Shown in pieces: positions 1-15,000 of a stretch of 64,000 nt of DNA. This DNA comes from Cymodocea nodosa (Eukaryota > Streptophyta > Magnoliopsida > Alismatales > Cymodoceaceae). The notes below the pieces were generated by a model. The model made no database searches and had not been told where the DNA came from. It saw nothing but the letters and a program-made list of their open reading frames with translations. Every line of letters begins with the position of its first letter. Position 1 is the first letter of the stretch. The position numbers were made by a program, and so were the translations under genes. The stretch lies in the NCBI GenBank assembly GCA_036874045.1, contig CM072345.1:15158001-15222000 (forward strand), written 5' to 3'.

Positions 1-3000
1 TGCACCTTTATCTCATCTATCAGATTCCATACAATGAAATCAGTGGATGTGAAACCAACTGCATATTTACCCTGTGTCAGATCGTCACCAAAGCTAGGAC
101 TTCCAACAACAGACCTGACTGTGCTCAATTCTTTCACTTGTTTCATTCCAATAAATTCCAAATTTTTTGAAGATTTAATGAACTTAAAATAACAAATGCA
201 TCCATCTCCTCCAGCCTGAAAAAATTTCAAAAAAGTACATGACTTAAAATGTTATGTTTCATCTCATTAAAAAAAAAAAAAACTCAGATCTTACAGTGCG
301 AATTTCAACTTCATTAGGACTTGAATTCCGTATTGAAACAGAGGAAACACTTGATATGCCATGAGCCCCTTTAAACTGAGTTATTAAAGGGACCTTCCCC
401 ATCTCATTGGAAATCAACACAGTCGTGATGCTAGGAAAGGAGAATACACAAAGATTACCACGCTGATCTCCACAAACTAGCAACTGAAGAAGAGACACTA
501 AAAGTTAAAAAAAAGTACTCAAAATCAAAAGACATATATGACCTCTTTATGTTCAGTGACAGATTTCTCAAAGAAAAAAGGAAATGGCATTTGTTCACAA
601 TGCTGTCAAGGTGAAAAAGTGACAAGGAAACAACCCAATTGAAGGAAGACAACTACTATTATTTTTAAATAATAATAATATGTTTAATTATTTCTTATCG
701 TAGAAACAATTTTTATACAATTTCAAGCTTTTAAAAAGATAAAATAAAATAGCATGAGGAACCGTCCTGTACAATAGGCAGATCTCCCAAATGAAAATCA
801 TAGAATAACATGATGCTCAACTAAAGTGACATTATAGATTTGATTATTAATCAAAAAGAGACTTCATGAAAAAAACTAAGAAAAAAGAGACAAAGAACAA
901 TGAAATACACCTCATGAGTTCCATCTGAAAAAATGATATCATATAAGCTTGTGTAGAAATAAGGGCACAAAATCAGTAACATAATATTATCCTTAGTAAA
1001 AAATGATAACAAAATTACAGAAATTACAGGATTATAAAAGTAAAATCACCCTTGTCAAAAAATAATAACATTACAAAAATAAAATCATTCTAGTTAAAAC
1101 CGGTAACATAAATCATAAGAAAATACTGGAAAAAAGAATAATTATTAAATACTTGGAACAAAAGAAAGAAGAAATCAGAACTCACCTCCCTAAATCCCGC
1201 TGTTGGCAGGAGCCTATAGGCCTTTGACAGATTTCATGTTCTGTCGGAGGCTAAGGGCGTGTTAGTGCATGACGGAAAATTCTGACGGAAATGAAAAGGA
1301 AAATTCTGACGGAAAGGAAATGGAAAATTTGTAATGGAAAGGAAAAGGAAAATTCTGAGAAGGGTTTAGTGTAGGACGAAAAATTCTGATGGACATTCTG
1401 ACAAAAGTTTATTACAACTAATATTCGAAAAATACAAATACATCTTAATTGAAATATTACAATACGAAATAATATCATCTAGTTCTTCCATCCCACATTG
1501 CCATTATCATATCTTCTCGCATCTTATCTGCCATTTCTTTTCTTTGTTCTTGAGTCATTCGAACTTAGGCATTGCTTTCTATATGTATCTCTCCCATTGG
1601 TTGTATGTCATCAATAATATTTAACTCTTCCAACTCATCTAGCAGGTCCTCAAGTAAATCTTCCTTATCAGTCTTACGAATTCCGTCAGACACGAGAGAG
1701 GGAGAAAAATTTTCTGAATGGGGGCGATCGGAAATTTTCTGACAGTAAAGGAAATTTTTGGATTTTATACGATGGTAAAATTCGACTTTCCTTTCCGTCA
1801 AGTGTAATGCATACTAACAGCATTCTGATGGAATTCAATAATTTTCCTTTCCGTCAGCTGAATTCCGTCAGGTACTAACCCCCCCTAAAGCACCATCAGC
1901 ATCCCTTCACATGAGAAGTAGGGATGAAAGGAGGTGTCAAAGAAAAGATGAGAAGATGCTGCTGGGTAATAGAGAAGGTGGGGAAAAACTTGCCATCAAC
2001 ACCAAAAACTCTCGTCAAAAAGTTTTGTCACTCGAAAATGATCCCAATAGCATGCTCAAAAACCTTTACAATTCTAGATCATTTTTTACCCATATTGGCA
2101 TATATCATTTCCGAAAAAAATTACCAAGTTTGGGACAAAAATTTATTACCCATTAAACCAAGTGCTTGTTTAGTAAAGAGACATAAGCACCGCAACAAAG
2201 AAAAAGGTGATGCAAACATATAAAAGATTGAAGGGGGTGCCTCTTATGATCCACAGGTGACAGCCCCAGAATTCACCTCATCCGGTCACTCAGTCACCTC
2301 AAGTGATTGCCTTGACAGCACTATTTTCTCTTAGATCCAATTTCTTTGATTTATGTTTGAGTTGATACAGGTTAATAGGGTCGCTACTGTTTGAATGATT
2401 TATATTCAAGCATTCAACATTAATAGTCAAGAAATAATAATCAAAAAATAAAGATGAAAAAAGGTAATATACAAGTAGATTAGTATTAAAGGTGAGAGAC
2501 CAAAAATATAACTTTATAAGTGAACAAAGGCTAAGAATGACAACTACAAACACTTCATTCAGAATGGTGCAAAGATCTCAAGCTACCATCCTCTAGTCGC
2601 ATCTCACAAGACCACAATTGGCAGACTGCATGGAATGGAAAACATGTTAAGCAATTGTCACATTGCTTGCCGTCTAGAATTGACTTTACCCCCAAACTAC
2701 CTTATCATATTTATGTGACTATTTTGGAATGGAAAAATAAGGACTATTGCATTGTTCAAAAAGTAACTATACATAGAAAGTGGACTATTGATACCAATAA
2801 TATAAACAAATACTCTTTGGTCACAGCACTCCACTCTCAAGCTAAAACATATATGTCAATAATGCCCAAATTGATTAAAAGAGTCCTAAATACCCAAACA
2901 CCCAAGTCATTGGTGAATATATTTGCAAGAAGCTACTTCAAAGATTGAGTATGGAATACTATAAATAATGTCTATATTAAACCCTTGATATCAATAGTAT

Positions 3001-6000
3001 GTTACAACATGTTAGGGATAGTATTTTGTTTTAATGATGATTTATTTATTTATGTTTTGAAACTAAAGCTAAAGAAGTCTAACATAATACTATATGTTAG
3101 AATTTTCACAAGTGAAAACTCAATGGAATAAATCTATAGCATTTATGGATTGGTGCAAAGAATCCCTAGTTTTTTTAGGCAGACAGTTTGATTATTGACT
3201 CTGTTGAGTTTCAATCATTGGCATCAATTTCTTTGATCAATATCAAGAGCCCTTTCACAGAATTTCTTTTTCTTAATCCTTGATTTTTTTAAATTTAAGT
3301 ACATCCTTACAGTTTATATCTACAATTAATCACCACCAATCTCTTCAGTTTCTTTCTTTTTCAATTTATATTATTGCTTTCTTGTGAATTTACGTAAATC
3401 CTTGCAAATTCATTATTGTATCAATGTTGTTCTACAATAAATTCTACATGTATCCTTGCAGATTTCTTTTCTTTACTGTTATTGCTTCGTTTTTAAGTAT
3501 GCTACATACATCCTTGCAACTTACACTTTGAATTAGCATGAATCCTTGTTAATTCATTTTATCATCTTCATTCTATGTGGATTTACATAAATTCTTGCAA
3601 ACATTATTTTCTGTAGATTTAGCATTTGTCTTTGGCAAATTTACATGAATACTTATAAATTCACAATTTTCGATTTTCTTGCTTTGCATGTTGTGAACTA
3701 CATGCATCCGCACCAATCTTTTGAGTTTTCTTTCTTTTTTACCTACTTTTAGTTCATATTGTTGTTTTGTTTCAAATTTTCATGAATCTTTGCAAATTCA
3801 TTGTTGTATCAATGTTGCTCTACAATGGATTTCTCATGTATCCTTGTGGATTCCTTTTCTTTGTCATTTCTATTTTATTTTTAAGAGTGTTGCACGCATC
3901 CTTACAATTTACATTTTGAATTGGCATGAATTCTTACCTATTCCTTTAGATGTCAACACTTTACAATGTATTTAACAAAAATCTACATGCATCCTTGTAG
4001 ATTCATAACATTTTAGTCTCTATTTTCGTTCAAATCTGTACTATATCTTATCATTTAGTCTTTCATTGTTTTATTGGTATGTTGCATGCATTTAAGCAAG
4101 TAAATAGCACTTTTGTCAAGTGCAAGTATGCTTTCGCCGGAAATAATGACTGTTATGAATCCAAGATACTAGGGGGTCAACCTTTGGTCGAACATGACTA
4201 GGTGTCTAATACTTTCCTAAACTATACATAAACACTTGCCCTATTCCCTATTGTAGATCTATCCTTATTTATTCTTTCTGAGGTTTTCTTAATTTTTACT
4301 TTTACATACTAAGTGGCAGCTCTGTATCCTAGCTCAAAGGTTGTCCAATCTATGGTGATTAAAAAATGAATATTACAGAATTGGTGACTCCGTCAACACT
4401 TGAATGAGAGTTACTAGTTTTATGTCTAACTTCCAACAACAATCTTCGATTTAGGAGCAATCCTATTTTATCTTCCAATAATGGCATATCATTGATCTAT
4501 TTTGCTTACATTTATCTATACTTCCTATAATTATCTTTTCTCAATTATGCCCTCTGCTCATTTTTTTTAATGAGCTACAAGTTCTTAAAAACCTCATCTT
4601 TGGCTCCTATCACCTGAGTTCAGGCAAAAGCTAGCACAACAAACTACTTCAATGAAAGACATTACTGTTGCATCCTCCCTTATGGTTTCTATAATTTTCG
4701 GACATCCTCTTATGGTAACCCAACTTCTCCATCCTCAAATCTTAACTACATGAGGAAATGTGGTCCTTGAGAAGCCACAATACATAATAACTAATGAAAC
4801 TGAGGAGTTGCAGCCATCAACACAGGGTGCACCAATCACTGCTAGATAGCTGAATGTACTTCAGGCTGCTAATGCATAGGTTAGAGTAGCAAGTATAAGC
4901 TCGCCAACAAACACAATTGCATAAGCCTTCAGAATACTAGGAGTGACAACTGAGCAACTTCTGACCTCAAAAGTACAATTTCAAGAAATTGCATTAGCAC
5001 AACAGGAGATTGTCAATCCTGCAGTACAAATTTTGCAATCACAAATTAATTCAGTATTTAGCCAATCAACATCATCTATTACAATAAATCAATTAAGCAC
5101 AGCCCAGCCAACTCAGGACCATCAAATCAATCAATCGATCATCTCAACGACTATGTCCTCTCAACCCAATAATCTTCCAAATTTTTCCACTTCAAGTCAA
5201 TTTCCTCTTCTCAATTCTTCTTCAATTCAACCTCAGGCTCAAATGATAATCCATTTTTCTGATCCTCAATCCAATACATCTCCCACAATTATTTACCTTC
5301 CTTCTGGCAGCCAGCTAGTCTTCTTATTTGATCAGACTATCCATGGTACCTCAGTCATTCCTATTATCCTCTCATCTCAACAACAATCAATTTATATCAC
5401 AGCACAACCAGCCAACAACTATACTCTTGTAAACTCTAATGTCTATCCTTCTACTCTTGTCTTCGTTTCTTCCCTTAAACCCTCACTCTGTCATATTCTC
5501 CAATCTTCACCATTTCCTCGGTCTTCATATCAACAACAAGATCCCGTACACTAAAGGTTGGTAAAATTAGAAGCTGCCATGAAGCAGGTGTGGTATAACA
5601 ATTCACCAATATCTTGTTCGTTCAAAGATCTGTGTTTTTTCCCAGATACTGCCCTGTCTCAAGATTTCAAAATGTCTAATTTTAGTAGATATGATGGAAC
5701 AAACTGTCCTGTAACACATCTGAAAGTTTACTGAGGAGATGTAACACCAATAAAAAGAGATGAAAGGCTAATCATTAGATTACTTCAGGAGAGCTTGAGC
5801 AGACCAACACTTAGTTGGTTCACCAATCTGGACATCTCTTCTATTCATACATGAGAGTAGCTAACATAATTATTTATAGAACAATATTCATATAATTTTG
5901 ATGTGGCCCTAAAAAGATAAAATTTGACAAATCTGAGACAAAAGGCAAGTGAATCCTTCAACAGATATGTAGGTCGATAATGATCAATGGCAGTTCAAGT

Positions 6001-9000
6001 TAAGGAGAAGCCTACAATATAAAAAAGCCTTAAAATAATAATCAAAGAGGCTCAGCCAATGTTGAGAGCATTGTTAAATATCCAGGTTCATTCTTCATAT
6101 GAGCAGCTTATTAAAGCAGACGCATTAATAGAGGAATCCATTAGAAATGGTCATTTTAACATCCATATTAACAGCTGGCTCAAGTAACAGTTGTGCCCAA
6201 GGGGAATAGTAATGGCAAACAAAAGAAGCCAGAATCATTTAAACAAATAGTAGCGGTGGTAGCTCCCACATCCTTCCAACCCTCAAGACAAAGACCACCT
6301 CAAGCTCCTTCTGCACGGCCATTATAAGGCTAGGTGTATCAATAAATTTCCACTCCACCATCAAAGGTATATGGTATCCAAGAGACTAGAGCTAACTAAA
6401 TCAAATTTTATCAGCAGGCAATCTCCATGCCATAGAGGCTACAAAACCAACCACGGTGGCAACCACAGAGGCCTTTGTAAAATTTAGTTAGCTGATAAAT
6501 TTTGATTATAAAATGTAAAAAGAGATGTGGTTACTATGGATGTTGGGAATTTATTATAATAATCACCCATGCCTTAAACGTATTTTGATGCCTTAAAGTT
6601 GGATAGGCTGGCCCTTACGTAAAGACTATATTACTCCCAATTTCTATGAAATACAAGATGCTCATTGAATGATAAAAAACTAATTTACTTATATGGTATG
6701 ACACGACTCCAGATTTTAAGTCAAGGGATATTTTTATCTTCTGTTCTAAATGAAACAGAGTAACTGGACTATAACCCATATTATGGGTGGGCTAAGAAAG
6801 GGTTTCATTGATACTCCCTGGTTTCTAATTCTAAGATATTATAATGCCCTCACCAAAATCAAAAGATCTCATGGAGAAACCAACAGCCAAGGTCACACCA
6901 ACGGCAATTTGGATATTAATAATAAAGGCCAACATGGAGAACTCCAGTTCAACCTACAGTGCAATATCAAACTCAACGGCCTCAACAACAACCAAGGTAC
7001 CAGCCAAAAACAAATTATACCTAGCTTTCAGAGTCACTAAGCACAATTCTCCTAAAGGTCAAGACGCTTCTGACTCCTCCAAAGGTAAGACACCCTCCTC
7101 TTGTTTTGCCTTGATGGTATAAACCAAGTCTATATTGTGATTATCATAGAACTAACAAACATTCAACCAATAATTGTAATTCCTTGAAGCAGGTGGTATA
7201 GAAATTAATTGATAGACAAGAAATTGATTTTTGTCCTACCAATGCTCAGCCAACTCCCTTAAATCAAAATCTTCTCACTCTTCACAATCAAATTAACCAT
7301 CTTCAATCCTTAAATTCTTCGGGTCCTTCCTTTTTAGATCCCTCAATCTTGATTGGACGAACTTCTATTCCTCTTCCCTCTTCAACTTTTCAACCATACT
7401 TAGTTCAACTATCTTCTTTAATTAGCACTCTTTCTTTGTCAAGAATCCCTAAATCTCAATCTACATCATCAAGGTCAATCCTCCTCACCCCCTTTGCTTA
7501 TTCAACAACTACTCTTCCTCTTAATTCAACTCCACTTCTTCCTACCCCTCCCTAAACTCCTTTGGTCATAAGTTAAAGGTCTCTAAGTTACCAAAGTCAA
7601 CACTTCTCACTTTTATCCTCAGGTCGTCATCTTCAAAGTCAATTCTTTTAACTGTTGTCCACCCTTCTCCTCCTGTTTCTCTGTCTCCTGTCATTTCTCT
7701 TACTCTCTGTTTCTCCTTCTTCCTTAATTTCTTTTGCTCTTGCTTCTCTCTTATTAACCCAAAAGCCAAAAATTCATTGCATTTTCTCTTCCCTCCAGCT
7801 CTCGGATATTGTCTACCACAACTTCTCCTCATTCTGTGTAGGCATACACACACATAAGGTACTACTAACAGGTTCCCTATAATTATAACATACCCTAGTG
7901 CGCCTAAGTCACCAGGTTAGGCCTTATATATAGATCAAGACCTGAAGTTCAAATTGATCAGAAAGCATCTATTACACAATCCCCACTAGTGATACCAATC
8001 CTAACTCACACACAAGCAAATCTAGGTACAGCACCTGTGAGAGTACAATCTATCTAACTACTCCAACATACTCTTACTCTAACTGGTATAACAAACCAGT
8101 TAAAGAAAGTCAAAGCTGATATAACAATATAAGATTTAATCCACATATCAGCTGAACACAGAAAAGCATCCCTTAAAGTATTCCAAGCTGCAAGGGTACG
8201 GGTACCCTCTCAGATCACACCAAAGGCCTTTCACAATTTGGTAGATACGATTTCTAGCCCTAAGTTGATTTCATTTTCTCAAGATAACTTATCAACAATT
8301 GAGACTAAACATAACCTATCTCTATACATAACGATATATCACAAAGAATATAGGATTCTCATAACCTTAATAGATAACAAGGCAAGGTTAAATTTATGTC
8401 CATTAAGGACAGTCTTGACCTTAGGATTCATCCCAAAGAACATGACCCTAACAGATAAGGACATGAAATCTTTCGATGAAATATATCATGATGTTTTAAG
8501 GTTGTTAGCTTTTACAAGTAGGGTGAGATCAGCTAAGTTCGAGGTACAATTCCACGTGGTAGAGTATAATTGCTCCTTTAATTTACTTTTGGGTAGGTCA
8601 TAGCTTCACAAATACCACATACTCTCATCCACACTACACAGAATGATCAAATTTTGGTGGTAAGAATCTATTATATCAGTGAGGGTATAAAACTTTGATA
8701 AAAAACTTGAGTATATGGCTTCCTTATCTTTAGAATTAGTTAATTCATCATCTTTAATTATTTCTACCTCCTCTCCTTCTGCTTCTTCTTTACCCTCAAA
8801 TCTCATAGTCAACAGATGACATGGACTTGCAAGGATTCACGCAAATCCATGTAGAATGAAGATGACAGTAAAATGAATTAACAATGATTCATGCTAATTC
8901 AAAGTATATGGACTAATATTTCACAAGTTGTGATTGAATCTTGCACAAAACAACCTAAAAATGCACACACACCATTCAAGCTCAATCACACACTAAACCC

Positions 9001-12000
9001 CTAAGGGTGAATAACATGTATCCACACACAAATAGCCTAAGACATCATTGTGATCAGGGTTTAGGGTTTCATTCATGCACGCATCCTTACTTGTTTATTC
9101 ATTCATGCATGCATCCTTGTTCACTCATTCATGCATTCACTTTCATTCACTCATGCATGTATATTTCACCTTATGCTCATGCATTCATCCCCTCCATTCA
9201 CAAGGGAGGGTGAATGGTGCAACTAAGGAGGAAGAGGCTATTGGGCAGGTAACAATCTAAAAGGGGTGGTGACTTTAGAGAAACAGAAGGATCGCACAAG
9301 CCCTGTTTTGCCATCAACAACTACTGCTACAGATGTCGGTGCCTAATAGCATGGAGGGAGAGGCCACCCACAATCGCTGTTATGGATAGTGGTTACCATG
9401 GATGGCTATGTCTAGTGGACAACCAAGGAAGGGTAACGTTCTAGGGTTCAGATTTGGGTGGTGATGACAAAGGAGGGTGGATCCTAAGGTTTCTCCTTAG
9501 GATATGATACCATGCAAAATGGGAAAATGAGCATTATTGGATTGATAAAAAAGTAATTACACATATAGTGGATTATAGATACCCTAACATAAATCAATAT
9601 TTGATAACCAAACTATCTAATTTACTAGGATTCTATCATTATGATAATATATAACTTCAACATTTATCATATCCTCTCCGGAGGCCTTATATCTCTCCCC
9701 ACATGTAGGACATCATAGAAATCATTCACAAGTTGTCAGCCGTGAACCCTCATTTCTTGGTCTACAAAAATGAGGTTGATGGTCAAGGAGTAAAGATTTG
9801 AGTAAGTACTAGTCTAGCAACAGAACATCAGGCTCACAAGGTAAGGTACAGATGCCTGACAAGGGGATTCCTCTTTTTGGATTCCACACTTCGGATGAAT
9901 TACAGGATTCACTTTCTATAGAAATTCATCACCATCAACAAAAAAAGGAGCCGAAGCCTTTCTCTCTCTCGTTAGTTTGGTCCCCTCCTTCCAGTATCTT
10001 TATATAATATTCCAATAGAAGCTTGACCTTGATTGTATAAACTCTATCAAACAAGGCTTCTCAACCCCACCTTTACAAGTGAAGGATTGTATAATCCAAA
10101 GATGTACCTTATATGTATGGATCTGATCAAAATCCGTTGTCAATTCAAAAAACAAATCAACAGAAGATACATAATTTTGAGAAATCACTTATATAAAAAG
10201 AGCCAACTTCTTCAATGAAAAATAAATTACACACTATAGTGTCAAAATACCAACATGTCTATTTCATATTGATCAAAATCCATAAAACCTATAAATGCTT
10301 CAATTAAGTGTTAATATAAACACTTAACCTTCAGTGTCTACTCAATTATGAGTTACAGGACAAAGTCAAGAACCACATATCTAAACATCATCAGATGAAA
10401 AAATCACCTCATCTTGGAATGATACATCTAAACACATGATTCGTGTCCCAAAGAATGACATGAATACCGAAATAAGTGGAATTTCAGTTTTTATTTTACT
10501 ATGACCAGTTCGGGATGATAAAGCATCTTCAAGTCCCCATACTTTTACAGTACCCTTTGGATCAGCTGTGAAAAGATGCCTGTGTAATGAAAAGAAATAA
10601 AAATAAATAATATTCAGAATTTCACATGGGTGCAACAAAACTTGGTGTGAAATATGACTTACGTATAGCCAAGTGAACTGCACCAAAAAATTCCCAATAA
10701 CTGTCTTTCCATTTCTGCTGACCATGTAAAAGAAAAGACCACCTTAGGCTTACAAACACCAGGTAGACTACTAACAACTCGAAGAACAGTTGCATTTCCT
10801 TTGCCATCACCAATGGCAATTACATCTTCAGCTTCTACAGAATCAATACATGAGTTTGATAGCAAATCCATGCATATCAATGGTGCCTCCTTACTGACAT
10901 GGGCAATTTGAGTCCATTCGATACTGCTTGAAGTGGTCAATTCAATATAATATAGATAACCATTGTTGGTGGCAACATAAAGAGCATCTTCTTTACAGAA
11001 GAGCAAGCATCGTATATATTCACTTCTACTGTAAAAAATGAAGAGTAAAAAGAAATAAATAGAAGTTATATCCTGCTTAGAATATGCAACATTAATTGTT
11101 TAATCTAAATTGTTTTTGTTCTTTATTAATTTACATTAAGCATATTATCTTTGCTAGTGATATGTTCTATGATGCCCCAGTGTGGGTACAGGTACAAGTA
11201 TTGAAATGGATACACACAATACAGAGACGAGAAAAAGAGATTGAGTATGGTTATTTTGAGATCAACACTTCCATGGAAAGAAGTATGAATAGCATTTCCT
11301 TTGAAAGAGATACAAATACACCATAGGCTCTTGATTTACATAAAATGAAAACCAAAAAACAAAAAAAGCAAAAAAGACACCGTCCACCCAAATACAAAGA
11401 GGCATGTATTTTATACCCATACCATATCATATTTGTATAGGCATGTGTATTTGGGTACCATAATATATTAATGGATATCAGCAGGAATATAAAGCAATAC
11501 AAGAAAAAAATACCGTTAACAAGTTGATTCTGCTGGACAAATTCATTATGGTCCTACTCATACATTTCAATGTGGTTACAAATCCATGTTGAAATATTTT
11601 CTTGTCATCCTTTTCATCCAAAGGCTTATTTTCTTGTAACATTTTTCTTCTCCAAACTTTTGTGGCTTTTACCACTACTGATGTACGTGTGATATGGAAA
11701 ACACATCACACATACCACAAACGGTAATGACTTGATTACATAGAAGGAAAATGGACTTTATGATATGAAAATGTATGTCACAGATGGTAAGGACTCCAAT
11801 CATAGATGTGTTTTAGATGGTAACATAGAAAAGTGACCTCGACAGTCAATTTAAAATAAGCAGTCCATTTTCAGCAAATCCACTTATCAGCGGATTATTT
11901 ATCAATTATTATAAATCTGTTAAATTAAATATATATGTATACTGACAGGAATAGAGAAATAGAGTTATAATAAGTTAGTGAGGATAAATGGATATCCCCA

Positions 12001-15000
12001 TATAGGGTGATGTTCCCAATTTATATGTAACCCACTCCATTTCACCTTCTACATGATACCAGAGTACCAGGTTTAAACTCTAATCAACACAAACAATAAG
12101 AAAACCACTTGCCCACCCCTTCCCCAATTTCTGCACTGGTCTGTGCCACTCTTAGTGGCCTGATCTGCCACCACAGATGGCTTCAGGCCTCTCCAGCCTA
12201 ATCTGCAGGCTTTCCATAGTCTCACACCTTTCCTATAGCCACAGCAGCCCCTGCCAGATCTTCCCACAGCCACTGCCCACCTCCTTTAGGGCTACTGGTA
12301 GGTCTTGCAGCCCTCCTGCTGGCAGTCATGGTATGTTGAGGCTGCAAAAGTCCATGCTAACTTCTTTTCGTTCTAGGATTATGTAACAAAAAAAAAACCT
12401 AAGAAAGTATCTTCTACGATCAGTCTCAGTTGTATTCCCCCACATCACAGTTTATGGTCAGTTACCTCTTCAGTTAAGGTCTTTTCAGAAGAAAAAGAGT
12501 GCTGTTCTGTGAAAACCAAATCTTGTTTTTCTGTCCAATGGTCACCACAAAGGAAAGTAAGTAAAAGGGATTGGTGGCCACCATCATAAAATTGACAGAT
12601 AATAGTTATCCCCTATGGTCTAAGGCCTTTCAAACCTTTCTTGGAGCCCACAAGATGATCGAACAAATCACTATGGATCTTCTAGATGTGAAAGAGTTAA
12701 GTACACTAATTGGTATGTTGATGATTGTATGATGATCTCCAAGATGGTCAATAGTAGAGAAGAAAAAATTTCTTGCAGTGTGATGATATTGACACTAGCA
12801 AAATTTGCAACATTCTTCAGAGCACTTACACAATGAGAAGAATATTTCCCATGTATGTGAGATCTACAAGCAGCTCTTTAGCCACCAACAAGGGGAGCAC
12901 TCAATTAATTCATGACTACTATAGTTCTCTTCAGGCCCTACTTGATGAACTGGAAATCTACCAACCCTTTGTTGGCAATATTTCTATGATGAAGGCTACC
13001 GCAAGGAGCTGGCAGTGGCTATTTTCTATTCAGATTGAGTCCTAATCTTGCTATGTAGATTTGTGGTTAGATATCAGGAGCTAAGTCTATCCATACATTG
13101 CAATTCATCAGCTCATTAACTTAAAACCACAATAATTATTACAGTTTTGTAGGTTCTAGTGTATTTTAGTTTCTCTCTTTCTGATTTTGATATTAATATT
13201 TAATACCAACAACCAATGTTATGTAGCTAAGTTTTTTTCCTAAAATATCCTTACAATTTTTACACTATCTTTGATCTATTTTTCTAATAAGTAAAAATCC
13301 TATTTGACTAGCATTTGAACCACTTCTAAATATAATTAAATGTTCCTCTACTTGTCCTTAAATAAGTGTTTTCTATTAACAAGTTGCAAGCTATGCTAAA
13401 ATCTAAAATTAAATTTTTTTCTTCATTTTATTACCAAAACAAAATTCTCCATGGTTTCTTTGATATCATATATTCCCCTTCATGACCATTTAGAAGCCTC
13501 AAAAAAGAACTTCTCACTTGTAAGTAAACAATAAACTAAACTACCCAAAATTTCTGTTTTAATAGTTTCTCCTAGACTTACATGTGGAGTATATACACTA
13601 ATTATATTAGTTATCTCATTTTCCATCACAAGCTTCTTCACTATAATTCTATCTTCTATCATTATTAACTCAGCAACTTCATTTTTAAAACTTGTATCAG
13701 CCATTATTCCAACTTCATTCTTATGTTTATCTTTTCCTTTATATCACAATTTAAAACCATTGTCTTCAAAGAACTTAGATTTTTCTCTCACCCATTTAAT
13801 TTCTAGCAAGCATAAGATGATCATTTTCCTTCTTATCATTATATCCACTAATTCTATACTCTTACCATCAAGGTTCCTATATTCCATATTACTAGCCTAA
13901 TTTTGGTATTTTGAACTAAATTCTTTGCCCATATCTGTCCATTAAGATGTTAGAATCTTTGTTTTCTTTCATCTATATCTATCGGTCAATATAGAGCTCC
14001 TAGCTTAAAAACATTACACTTTGAATGTGCAACACTTTTCTCTCGTTTTCTTTTCATTGCACCTGAAGTTCAATTCAATGCATCACTAAGAAGGTTATGA
14101 CCCAACAAATTATCTTTAGGATTCTTGTTCATAAGGAGTTGACAAGTTTTTACGACTAGCCTTCCACTTAACATTAGCACTTCCTTTATCCGAACTTGGA
14201 ACTAGTTATGAAGGGATGAGCCTCAATAGGCAAAGTTGGGTTGAGTATGAGTATGTTTTAGAATTTATGTAACAAGTTGGACTTAATTGATATATATGTT
14301 CAACTTAAGAGAGAGTGTTATGAATAAAGAAATAAAGTAATAATAAGTTAGTAGGTAAATAGACATCCATGTAAGGAGATGGGCCCTATATATGTGTAAC
14401 CCACTCCAATCTAAGTATCTCTTCATTTTCTCTCCATCACCTTTTAAAGTATATCTTATTTAAAAGAGTGGCATCTAGGTAGCAACATTGTACAACGCCT
14501 TGGCAACTTGGCACCTTAACAAGTATATAGATTGAGGAACAAAAATATCACATATGAACCCTTTCCTAAATGTAATCAAGCTCGATTCAAATAAAGGTTG
14601 ATCAAGCTCAAAAATTTCCCTTAAAATAAGTAAAATCCTTCCAACAATCTACAAATATGTAAGACATAATGAAAACAGCATTTTCCAAATGTTGGAGGTT
14701 GCTTTTGATTTTGTGTTGTTTTTGTTATTTCTTCTTGTTACCAATGGGAACTACAAATCCCCATAGTGTGTTGTTGACAAGTTAGTTGTTTCATCTTTAT
14801 TTTTGCATGGTATTATATTCTCAATAGATCCCTAATAAATAAATGTGTTTTGTATCACCTTTCTCAAAAAAAATGAAACTGCAACTAGTCAGCTATCATG
14901 CTTTACTCGTATTTTATGCTATAAATTTTCCAAATCTTGAGTTCCTTCACAAGTTCAAATGACATCTAATGGATATTTCAGAAAGTTTAAAAACAACAAA

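Noticed and set aside
1911..2223. Two overlapping plus-strand ORFs after the Harbinger-like element
   Set aside because: Lys-rich chance frames with no similarity, in mutually exclusive frames over the same bases.
9007..9260. Histidine-rich ORFs around 9.1 kb
   Set aside because: They translate the cattcatgcatg repeat and have no protein features.
11512..11675. Minus-strand open stretch as an extra exon of the WDR6-like gene
   Set aside because: Exon 8 joins exon 9 in frame and in family order without it; the sequence has no WD40 character.
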